From Stenotrophomonas sp. MYb238 (GTDB lineage: Bacteria; Pseudomonadota; Gammaproteobacteria; Xanthomonadales; Xanthomonadaceae): DNA of 64,000 bases. A program made the translations under genes and the position numbers. Shown one piece after another: positions 54,208 through 61,819 of this stretch (positions are counted from its first letter, which is position 1; each line of letters opens with the position of its first letter). The stretch spans positions 45,323 to 109,322 of the forward strand of contig NZ_WIDL01000015.1 of NCBI RefSeq assembly GCF_009496535.1, read 5' to 3'. The notes beneath the pieces are model-generated. The model was not told the origin of the DNA and ran no database searches. It saw only the letters and a program-made list of their open reading frames with translations.

Positions 54208-55611
54208 ATGACCGTCCGCACCCGCTTCGCCCCCAGTCCCACCGGCTACCTGCACATCGGTGGCGCCCGCACCGCGTTGTACTGCTGGCTGGAGGCCCGC
54301 CACCGCGGTGGCGAATTCGTGCTGCGCATCGAGGACACCGACCGCGAGCGCAGCACCCAGGCGGCGATCGACGCCATCCTGGAGGCTATGGACTGGCTGG
54401 GCCTGGACTACGACGAAGGCCCGATCTACCAGACCGACCGCGTGGCGCGCTACCGGGAAGTGGCCGAACAGCTGGTCGCCGACGGCAAGGCGTACTACGC
54501 CTACGAAACCCGCGAGGAACTGGACGCCATGCGCGAGGCCGCGATGGCGAAGCAGGAGAAGCCGCGCTACAACGGCGCCGCGCGCGACCTGGGCCTGCCG
54601 TACCGGGACGACCCGAACCGCGTCATCCGCTTCAAGAATCCGCTGGACGGCGTGGTCGCCTTCGACGACCTGATCAAGGGCCGCATCGAGATCGCCAACA
54701 GCGAACTGGACGACATGGTCATCTTCCGTCCGGACGGCTACCCCACCTACAACTTCGCGGTGGTGGTGGACGACTGGGACATGGGCATCACCGAGGTCAT
54801 CCGCGGCGACGACCACATCAACAACACCCCGCGCCAGATCAACCTGTACGCGGCCATCGGCGCGCCGGTGCCGAAGTTCGGCCACATGCCGATGATCCTG
54901 GACGAGCAGGGCGCCAAGCTGTCCAAGCGCACCGGCGCAGCCGACGTGATGCAGTACAGGGACGCCGGCTACCTGCCCGATGCGCTGCTGAGCTACCTGG
55001 CGCGCCTGGGCTGGTCGCACGGCGACCAGGAGCTGTTCGGCCGCCAGGAGCTGATCGACCTGTTCGACGTGACCAACTGCAACTCCAAGGCCTCGCGCCT
55101 GGACATGGCCAAGCTCGGCTGGGTCAACCAGCACTTCCTGAAGACCGGGGAGCCGGCCAGCATCGTGCCGCACCTGGTCTACCAGCTGCAGAAGCTGGGC
55201 CTGGACGTGGCCGCCGGCCCGGCGCCGGCGGACGTGGTCATTGCCCTGCGCGAGCGCGTGCAGACGCTGAAGGAAATGGCCGAGAAGGCGGTGGTCTGGT
55301 ACACGCCGCTGACCGAGTACGACGAGGCCGCCGTGGCCAAGCATTTCAAGGCCGGCGCCGAGGTGGCGCTGGGCAAGGCGCGCGAACTGCTGGCGGCGCT
55401 GCCGCAGTGGACCGCCGAGAGCGTCGGCGTCGCCCTGCACGACACCGCCGCTGCGCTGGAGATCGGCATGGGCAAGGTCGCCCAGCCGCTGCGCGTGGCC
55501 ATCACCGGCACCCAGGTCAGTCCGGACATCTCGCACACGGTGTACCTGGCCGGCCGCGAGGAAGCCTTGAAACGCATCGACGCCGCACTCATCAAGGTTC
55601 CGAAGGGCTGA
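54208..55611 (+). CDS. gltX: Glutamyl-tRNA synthetase
   Basis: A 467-residue class I synthetase. [20 protein letters not shown] holds the HIGH-type motif (HIGG), and [18 protein letters not shown] the KMSKS-type motif. The middle part, with [20 protein letters not shown], is the catalytic core. The C-terminal helical domain (about 330-467) recognises the anticodon. The enzyme charges tRNA-Glu. Followed after 16 bases by zur in the same direction. Confidence 0.97.
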   Translation: MTVRTRFAPSPTGYLHIGGARTALYCWLEARHRGGEFVLRIEDTDRERSTQAAIDAILEAMDWLGLDYDEGPIYQTDRVARYREVAEQLVADGKAYYAYETREELDAMREAAMAKQEKPRYNGAARDLGLPYRDDPNRVIRFKNPLDGVVAFDDLIKGRIEIANSELDDMVIFRPDGYPTYNFAVVVDDWDMGITEVIRGDDHINNTPRQINLYAAIGAPVPKFGHMPMILDEQGAKLSKRTGAADVMQYRDAGYLPDALLSYLARLGWSHGDQELFGRQELIDLFDVTNCNSKASRLDMAKLGWVNQHFLKTGEPASIVPHLVYQLQKLGLDVAAGPAPADVVIALRERVQTLKEMAEKAVVWYTPLTEYDEAAVAKHFKAGAEVALGKARELLAALPQWTAESVGVALHDTAAALEIGMGKVAQPLRVAITGTQVSPDISHTVYLAGREEALKRIDAALIKVPKG

Positions 55612-55627
55612 TTCGGCCGAGGCAGAC

Positions 55628-56116
55628 ATGACCGCACACGAGCACAGCTGTACCGCGCCCCACCACCACGTCGACGACGCGGCGGGCTTCATCGCGGTGG
55701 TCGAGCGGGTGTGCCGCGAGCGCGGCCTGCGGCTCACGCCGATCCGCGCCAACGTGTTGCGGCTGATCGCCGAGGCCGGCAAGCCGGTCAAGGCCTACGA
55801 ACTGCTGGAATGGGTGCGCGAGGGCAAGGGCGTCGGCGCCGACGCCCCGCCCACGGTGTACCGCGCGCTGGATTTCCTGATGGCCAATGGTTTTGTGCAC
55901 AAGCTGTCCTCGGTCAATTCCTTCGTCGCCTGCCACCACCCCAGCAGCAACCAGCATTCGGTGCCGTTCCTGATCTGCGACCGCTGCCACAGCGCGGTCG
56001 AGCTGGAGGACCGCGACATCGTGCGCCAGCTAGAAACGCGCGCCCGCGAACTGGGCTTCAAGCCGCAGGCGCAGACGCTGGAAGTGCACGGCCTGTGCGC
56101 GGACTGCGCCGGGTGA
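55628..56116 (+). CDS. zur: Zinc uptake regulator Zur (Fur family)
   Basis: 162 residues. The N-terminus contains a His-rich stretch (HEHSCTAPHHHVDDAAG). The winged helix contains RLTPIRANVLRLIAEAG, then PTVYRALDFLMANGFVHKLS. Metal ligands lie in FLICDRCHSAVELED and at the C-terminal LEVHGLCADCAG, two CxxC pairs that bind the structural zinc. This layout is that of Zur rather than Fur. With zinc bound it represses zinc-uptake genes; the His-rich TonB receptor at 61820-64000 is a likely target, though no palindromic Zur box was looked for successfully here because the receptor promoter is outside the window. Confidence 0.9.
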   Translation: MTAHEHSCTAPHHHVDDAAGFIAVVERVCRERGLRLTPIRANVLRLIAEAGKPVKAYELLEWVREGKGVGADAPPTVYRALDFLMANGFVHKLSSVNSFVACHHPSSNQHSVPFLICDRCHSAVELEDRDIVRQLETRARELGFKPQAQTLEVHGLCADCAG

Positions 56117-56479
56117 GCGACGGTCGGGCGGCGGAACGCGCGGTCTGCCGCGGGCAGCGCGCCGCGCCCTGAGGATTTCCCCGCGGAGCCCGCGGGTTCT
56201 GTGGAGTGTGATGGCCGCTGCCATGGTGCTGGGTCGTCTGCTTCGCCGTGTTCTTTGATTCGTGCCCCAGCCTGGGCAGTGCTGCTCCGGGCTGCCGCAG
56301 CCTGTTCGATCACCGGCCATCCCTGCCGACCGCGGCGATGGTCGGTGTGGTGGCGCTGATCTTGGTGATCGTCATCGTGGGGATGGGCGGCGCCGGCGGC
56401 CACGCTGGGAACGATTGCGCGGAAGGCGCGCGGCTGGCGATCCCGCTCGTCATGCGATGCCCGGCGCCGACCCGCGGCC
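56117..56479. other. Spacer of about 360 bp, no firm gene
   Basis: A plus-strand frame starting at 56338 encodes MVGVVALILVIVIVGMGGAG, a hydrophobic stretch, but then runs into the amidohydrolase 3' end. It has no clear ribosome-binding site and is not called. A CCGCGGAGCCCGCGG palindrome is at about 56181. Confidence 0.4.
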
Positions 56480-58180
56480 TTACTTCTCTCGCTCCTCGGC
56501 GTTGTAGACGACGTTGCCGTCCTTGATGGTCCGCAGCACCTGGATGGTGTGCAGGTTGGCCGGCGCGATGGTCAGCGGATTGTCCGAGAGCACCACCAGG
56601 TCGGCGCGCTTGCCGGTTTCGATCGAGCCCTTGCGGGCCTCTTCCGCGTACTGCCGCGCGGCCCACAGGGTGATGGATTTGAGCGCCTGTTCCTGCGTGA
56701 CCCGCTGCGCCGGGCCGAGCACGCGGCCGCTGCGGGTGGTGCGGTTGACGGTGGCGTCGAGCACGCGCATCGCATCGGGGAACACCACCGGCGCATCGTG
56801 GTGCGAGGTGAATACCATGCCCGCGTCCAGCACCCAGCGCGTGGGCGAAATGTTCTCCGCGCGCTTCGGTCCCAGCACCGAGTCGCGGTGCCAGTCGCCC
56901 CAGTAATAGGTGTGCATCGGGAACAGCGAGGGGAAGATGCCGAGCCGGCGCAGTTCGCCCACCTGGTCGCGGCGCAGGGTCTGGCCGTGGATCAGCACCG
57001 GTAGCAGGCGTTTGTCCGGATGCGCGGCTTCGGCGGCGGCCACGGCGCGGATGAACTGATCGATGGCGGCGTCGCCGTTGGCATGCGCCAGTACCTGCCA
57101 GCCGTTGCCCCAGGCCTTGCCGATCAGTGCATCGGCCTGCGCGTCGCTGTAGGCGGGGTAGCCGGCGTATTCGGCTTTCTCGCCCGCGGGCGCCTTGTAG
57201 TACGGCTGGCTCAGCCACGCGGTCTTGCCCTGCGGCGAACCGTCCAGGCTGATCTTCACCCCGCCGATGCGGAAGTGGTCGATGTAGTCCGGGCCGTAAT
57301 AGGGGCCGCGCATCGCCGGGCTGTCCAGCGCCACCTGGATGTCGGGGTAGGCGACGACGTCGATCTTCAGCCTGCCCGCCTTGCCGGCCATCGGCAGCAT
57401 CGCCAGCGTGCCGGCGTCGGTCTTGCCGTCCTGCGCGGTGGTGTAGCCATGTTTCATGTACAGCGCCTGGCCCGCTTCGAGCATGGCCATGGCCTGTTCG
57501 ATGCTCAACGCAGGCATCAGCCGCGCGAGCGCGAGAGTGTGCGCGCTTTCCTCCAGCACCCCGTCGGGAACGCGGCTGCCGGGCTCGCGGCGGATCACCC
57601 CGCCTTCCGGGTCGGGCGTATCGACATTGATGCCGGCCTGTTCCAGCGCCTTGCTGTTGTAGGCGCCCAGGTGCCCGGACTGGTGCATCAGGATCACTGG
57701 GATATCGGTGGCGATGGCATCCAGCTCGGTACGCGTCGGGTGGCGTTTTTCGGCCAGCTGCGAGTCGTCGTAGCCGAAGCCGATCAGAACCCTGTAGCCG
57801 CCGGGTAGCGTGGCCGCGGCGCGGAAGCGGCGCATGATGTCCTGCAGCGCGGGAATCGCGTTGCCGTCGCCATCCGGGGCGGGCAGCAGGTTGGCCGACA
57901 GCGCCTGCAGGCCGACGCCGGAGACGTGCCCATGGCTGTCGATGAAGCCCGGTACCAGGGTGCGGCCCTGGAGGTCTACCTGACGCGCGCCCGGGCTGAA
58001 AGACAGCGCGTCCGCGCGCGTGCCGACGAAGGCGATGTCGCCATCGCGCACGACCACGGCTTCGGCCTGCGGCTGCCGGTCGTCCATCGTGACGATCGGC
58101 CCGCCGGTATACAGCGTGTCCGCCGCGTCGGCGGCGCCGTGCAATGCCGCCAGGAGCGGCAGGACCAGCAGGGGTTTCAT
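56480..58180 (-). CDS. Secreted amidohydrolase (YtcJ-like)
   Basis: 566 residues. It has a signal peptide (MKPLLVLPLLAALHGAADA) and an amidohydrolase fold. GRTLVPGFIDSHGHVSGVG supplies the metal-binding HxH, HANGDAAIDQFIRAVAAAEA further ligands, and FTSHHDAPVVFPDAM the late Asp. SPTRWVLDAGMVFTSH is typical of the YtcJ/AmiH group. The substrate is unknown. It is probably a periplasmic hydrolase of amides or cyclic compounds. Confidence 0.88.
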   Translation of the reverse strand: MKPLLVLPLLAALHGAADAADTLYTGGPIVTMDDRQPQAEAVVVRDGDIAFVGTRADALSFSPGARQVDLQGRTLVPGFIDSHGHVSGVGLQALSANLLPAPDGDGNAIPALQDIMRRFRAAATLPGGYRVLIGFGYDDSQLAEKRHPTRTELDAIATDIPVILMHQSGHLGAYNSKALEQAGINVDTPDPEGGVIRREPGSRVPDGVLEESAHTLALARLMPALSIEQAMAMLEAGQALYMKHGYTTAQDGKTDAGTLAMLPMAGKAGRLKIDVVAYPDIQVALDSPAMRGPYYGPDYIDHFRIGGVKISLDGSPQGKTAWLSQPYYKAPAGEKAEYAGYPAYSDAQADALIGKAWGNGWQVLAHANGDAAIDQFIRAVAAAEAAHPDKRLLPVLIHGQTLRRDQVGELRRLGIFPSLFPMHTYYWGDWHRDSVLGPKRAENISPTRWVLDAGMVFTSHHDAPVVFPDAMRVLDATVNRTTRSGRVLGPAQRVTQEQALKSITLWAARQYAEEARKGSIETGKRADLVVLSDNPLTIAPANLHTIQVLRTIKDGNVVYNAEEREK

Positions 58181-58282
58181 GCACGCGCTCCGCGGCGACG
58201 GACCAGGCGGCAGCCTAGCGCGGCGCCGGCATGCGCGCGGTGAGTGCCGCGCCGGCCGCGCTGCCGGTGCGCGCGGCCGGCC

Positions 58283-59425
58283 TCAGCGCCGCGGTTCGGC
58301 GGCCGTATCCACTTCCACCACCACCGACATGCCCGGGCGCAGGCGCGCGGCCAGCGGCTGGCCGGGATCGATGGCGATGCGGATCGGCAGGCGCTGCACC
58401 ACCTTGGTGAAGTTGCCGCTGGCGTTGTCGGGCTTGAGCACCGAGAACTCCGAGCCGGTGGCCGGGGCGATCTGCTCGATGCGGCCGTGCAGGCGCTGGC
58501 CCTGGAAGGCGTCGACGCGGAAGGTCGCCGGCTGGCCGATGGCCATCTTCCAGGTCTGGCCTTCCTTGAAGTTGGCCACGATCCACAGGCTGTCCGGCAC
58601 CAGGAACAGCAGTTGCGTGCCGGCGGTGACGTACTGGCCCAGCCGCACCGAGGCCTCGGACAGCTGGCCGTCGCGCGGGGCGCGGATGACGGTGTTGTCC
58701 AAGTCGATCCGCGCCAGTTCCAGCGCCGCCTCGGCGCTGGCGACCTTGGCTTCCAGTCCCTGGCGGGCGACGCGGGTGGCGGTGAGGTTCTCCTCGGCGA
58801 TGCGGATGGCCGCCTGCGACTGCGCCACGCCGGCGCTGGCCGACTGCGCGCCGGCGCGCAGCCTGTCGCGGTCGCTGCTGGACACCAGCTGCTGCGCGGC
58901 CAGCGTCTCGTAGCGCTGCAGTTCGGCGCGGCTGCGCTGCTGCTCGGCCTGGCCGGCCGACAGGGTGGCGCGCGCCGAGGCGATCTGCGCGCGGTTCTGC
59001 GCCTGGCTCTGGTCGGAGTTGGCCAGCTGCGCGCGCGCATCGGCCAGCGCCGCCTCGGCCTGGTCGACCTTCTGCCGGTAGCTGCGCTCGTCGATGCGCA
59101 GCAGCGGCTGGCCCTGCTTCACGTGGTCGAAGTCCTTCACCAGCACCTCGGTGACGTAGCCGCTGACCTGCGGCGCCAGCACCGTCACCTGGCCGCGCAC
59201 GTAGGCATCGTCGGTATGCACGTGGCTGCTGTTGAACGGCCACAGCTGCCAGGCGCGCAGGATCAGGGTCAGCCCGACCAGGGCGATGACGACCATCACC
59301 ACCACGCTGGTGCGGCTGGGCGTGTTGTATTTGGAGACCGGCGTCGACGCCGCGGCCGCCTCGCCATCGCTGGCGTCGGTGATCGGCTCGTCGGGGGTGC
59401 CGGGGTTTTCCTGCTTGTCGCTCAT
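58283..59425 (-). CDS. emrA: HlyD/EmrA-family membrane fusion protein
   Basis: 380 residues. A cytoplasmic N-terminus is followed by one transmembrane helix (about 41-58, VVVMVVIALVGLTLILRAW). THTDDAYVRGQVTVLAPQVS-like residues (here VHTDDAYVRGQVTVLAPQVS) start the lipoyl half-motif. A coiled-coil hairpin covers about 105-205, and a beta-barrel with RAPRDGQLSEASVRLGQYVT ends near MSVVVEVDTAAEPRR. It links the inner-membrane pump to an outer-membrane channel. It is the third gene in tetR-emrB-emrA, ten bases behind emrB. Confidence 0.92.
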   Translation of the reverse strand: MSDKQENPGTPDEPITDASDGEAAAASTPVSKYNTPSRTSVVVMVVIALVGLTLILRAWQLWPFNSSHVHTDDAYVRGQVTVLAPQVSGYVTEVLVKDFDHVKQGQPLLRIDERSYRQKVDQAEAALADARAQLANSDQSQAQNRAQIASARATLSAGQAEQQRSRAELQRYETLAAQQLVSSSDRDRLRAGAQSASAGVAQSQAAIRIAEENLTATRVARQGLEAKVASAEAALELARIDLDNTVIRAPRDGQLSEASVRLGQYVTAGTQLLFLVPDSLWIVANFKEGQTWKMAIGQPATFRVDAFQGQRLHGRIEQIAPATGSEFSVLKPDNASGNFTKVVQRLPIRIAIDPGQPLAARLRPGMSVVVEVDTAAEPRR

Positions 59426-59435
59426 GTCGGTTGCT

Positions 59436-61088
59436 TCATCTGGAGGGCGTGGCGGCCGCGGCCGGCCGTATCGCTTTTTTTACGGTGGGATTGCGGAACA
59501 GCACTTCCAGCAGCAGCCAGCTGAGGAAGCCGATGGCCAGCCAGCCGCTCAGCGCGAACACGTCGTTGAACGCGCGTACGTTGGCCTCGCGCCTGGCGGC
59601 CTGCGCCAGCGACGCGGCGGCCTGCGCCTGGCGTTGTACCGGGTCGGTGATCAGGCGGGCGTAGCCCTGCTGCTGCGTGCGCAGGCGCTGGGCGACGACC
59701 GGGTCGGCCGGGTCCAGCTGGCCGACCAGCTGGCTGGAATACACATGCTCGCGGTGCAGCTGGTAGCTGCCCAGCAGGGCCGAGCCGGCCAGGCCGCCGA
59801 AGGTCTGGGTCAACGACAGCACCACGATGAAGGACACGATGTGGTCCAGCCCGCGCGCCATGGCCTGGCGGATGCCCATCAGCATCAGCGGGCCCATGAA
59901 CATGCCGCTGCCCACTGCGGCCAGGAACTGGCTCAGTGCGAAATCCATCGGCCGGTCCAGGCTGGTGCGGTGCTGGTCCAGGAAGGCGGCGCTGCCGAGC
60001 AGGATGATCGAGGCCAGCAGCTGCGGGATCAGCGCCTTCGGCCCGAAGGTCAGCGCGCCGGCGGCGATGCCCACCAGCACGCCGAGCAGGATCACCGCGA
60101 ACAGCGGCGCCATCTGGTCCGGCCCCATGCCCAGCGTGCGCATCATCGTGACCATGCCGTAGGACTGCTCGTTGGTCAGGAAGCGGATCAGAAACGCGCC
60201 GGCGATGAAGCGCAGCATCGTCGGGCCCATCAGCCAGCGGATCTGCAGCAGCGGGTTGCGGCGGTAGTGCTCGATCAGGAACGCGGCAAGGATCAGCACT
60301 GTCGCCGCGGCCAGCAGCCAGCCCAGCCACGGCGTGTCGAACCACCAGTGCAGGTAGCCCTGGCTGAGCACGATGACCAGCATCGCCAGCGCCGGCGCGA
60401 GCAGGGCGAAGGTGACGAAGTCCAGCGGCTCGAACACCTTGATCTGGATGCCCGGCGGCAGCTTGAGGATCACCACCGCGGCAAACGCGCACAGCGCCAG
60501 CCCGGCCTCGAACAAATAGAGGTTGTGCCACTCGCCGTGGTCCAGCAGGCCCGGCGAGACCAGCCACGCCAGCGGCACCGCCAGCTGCGACAGGCCCACG
60601 CCGACCACCAGCAGGTTGCCCACGTACTTCCGTGGCAGCGCCTGCAGCATGTACAGCGTGCCCAGCGTGGTGCAGGCCGCGCCGGCGAACCCGCTGGCCG
60701 CGCGCACCAGCATGGTGGTCGCCAGCCCGCCCACGGCCAGGTGCAGCACCGCCAGCGCGGCATAGACGCCCAGGCCCAGTTCGGCGAACAGGCGGATGCC
60801 GTATTCCTGGCGGAACTTGAACACCAGCAGGTTGGCGGTGACGTTGACCATGATGTAGGCGGCCACCAGCCAGTTCGCCTCGGCCGGCTGCAGGCCCATC
60901 TGCCCCTGGATCCACGGCAGGTTGGCGCTGAGCAGCGCGTTGCCCAGGCCGCCGGTGATCGCCACCAGTACCGCCACCGCCGCGTAGGCCACGCGCCGGT
61001 GCGGCGGGTGCCAGGGCATCGAGGCGGAGCCGGGCAGGGTGGGTTTTTCGTGCTCCTCCCAGTCGGGGATCGGCTTGAGCGGTTTCAT
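59436..61088 (-). CDS. emrB: EmrB/QacA-family (DHA2) drug efflux permease
   Basis: 550 residues with about 14 transmembrane helices. TM1 has VAVLVAITGGLGNALLSANL and the next WLVAAYIMVNVTANLLVFKF, as in DHA2 proton antiporters. The central loop and GVLVGIAAGALTFGPKALIP are also typical. A large charged loop between TM13 and TM14 holds QLDPADPVVAQRLRTQQQGY, found in EmrB-type permeases. With EmrA it exports hydrophobic compounds. The start at 61088 overlaps tetR by 4 bases (ATGA). Confidence 0.92.
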   Translation of the reverse strand: MKPLKPIPDWEEHEKPTLPGSASMPWHPPHRRVAYAAVAVLVAITGGLGNALLSANLPWIQGQMGLQPAEANWLVAAYIMVNVTANLLVFKFRQEYGIRLFAELGLGVYAALAVLHLAVGGLATTMLVRAASGFAGAACTTLGTLYMLQALPRKYVGNLLVVGVGLSQLAVPLAWLVSPGLLDHGEWHNLYLFEAGLALCAFAAVVILKLPPGIQIKVFEPLDFVTFALLAPALAMLVIVLSQGYLHWWFDTPWLGWLLAAATVLILAAFLIEHYRRNPLLQIRWLMGPTMLRFIAGAFLIRFLTNEQSYGMVTMMRTLGMGPDQMAPLFAVILLGVLVGIAAGALTFGPKALIPQLLASIILLGSAAFLDQHRTSLDRPMDFALSQFLAAVGSGMFMGPLMLMGIRQAMARGLDHIVSFIVVLSLTQTFGGLAGSALLGSYQLHREHVYSSQLVGQLDPADPVVAQRLRTQQQGYARLITDPVQRQAQAAASLAQAARREANVRAFNDVFALSGWLAIGFLSWLLLEVLFRNPTVKKAIRPAAAATPSR

Positions 61089-61651
61089 GCGTCCGCTCCG
61101 GCGGATGCCGCCAGGCCGGGGCGCAGCAGCTCCAGCGCGCGTGTGGCGAGGCGGGCGCGGTCGGCGCGGGTGCGTCCGCGCAGCGCGGCGCCGAGCATGC
61201 TCGATACCAGCGACAGGTCGGCCAGTTCCAGGTCGGCCCGGCACAGGCCGGCGGCGCGCGCGCGCCGCAGGGCCGGCTCCATCAGCTTCAGCACCCGCTG
61301 GCGGGCGGCGCGGATCGGCGGGTCGTTCTGGTCCACGGCGCGCCAGTAGTCGGCCAGTGCCGGCGAGAGCACGATGCGCCGGGCCATGCCGCCGATCAGC
61401 TCGAACAGGGCGTCCTCGCGCTCGCCCAGTTCGGCCACGTGCGCCTGGATCTTCTCGACCGTGCGCTGGAGCATCGCCTCGATCAGCGCGGCGCGGTCGG
61501 GGAAATTGCGGTACAGCGTGGCGCGGCCGACGCCGGCGCGTTCCACCACCAGGTCCAGCGGCGCGGTGATGCCGTGTTCGCCGAACACGGCGTCGGCCGC
61601 GTCCAGCAACTGGGCGCGACGCGCGGCGGCATCGGAACGGATCGAGGTCAT
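61085..61651 (-). CDS. TetR-family repressor of the EmrAB-type pump
   Basis: 188 residues. The N-terminal helix-turn-helix is in RAQLLDAADAVFGEHGITAP and LDLVVERAGVGRATLYRNFP. The helical ligand-binding domain follows (about 70-188). It is the first gene of the tetR-emrB-emrA unit and should be inactivated by a pump substrate. The ATG at 61651 lies 13 bases from the inverted repeat that is its likely operator; the longer frame to 61726 reads through that operator. Confidence 0.9.
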   Translation of the reverse strand: MTSIRSDAAARRAQLLDAADAVFGEHGITAPLDLVVERAGVGRATLYRNFPDRAALIEAMLQRTVEKIQAHVAELGEREDALFELIGGMARRIVLSPALADYWRAVDQNDPPIRAARQRVLKLMEPALRRARAAGLCRADLELADLSLVSSMLGAALRGRTRADRARLATRALELLRPGLAASAGADA

Positions 61652-61663
61652 GCGCACATGATC

Positions 61664-61679
61664 CGGACAAAAGTGTCCG
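61664..61679. promoter_or_regulatory. TetR operator candidate CGGACA-4-TGTCCG
   Basis: A perfect 6-base inverted repeat with an AAAG spacer, 12 bases before the tetR start, is placed to overlap the promoter. Inverted repeats of this kind upstream of a divergent or leading tetR gene are usual operators. Confidence 0.6.
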
Positions 61680-61766
61680 CTTACAATGAGCGCGATGTGA
61701 AACGCCGTGTCCGGCAAAGCGGCCATTCAGGTCGGCGAGCCGGCCCGGATGCACCGGCCCGGAAAA

Positions 61767-61794
61767 GAGGAAGGGGCCTTGCGGCCCCTTCCTC
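61767..61794 (-). terminator. Intrinsic terminator of the TonB receptor gene
   Basis: GAGGAAGGGGCC and GGCCCCTTCCTC form a perfect 12-base stem with a TTGC loop. On the minus strand it is followed by TTTTCC, just behind the receptor stop codon. Confidence 0.75.
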
Positions 61795-61819
61795 ATGCAC
61801 TCTCCGGCGGCGCTTCCGG

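Noticed and set aside
56248-56526. 92-residue frame with a hydrophobic stretch
   Set aside because: Overlaps the amidohydrolase end, lacks a ribosome-binding site and has no recognisable family.
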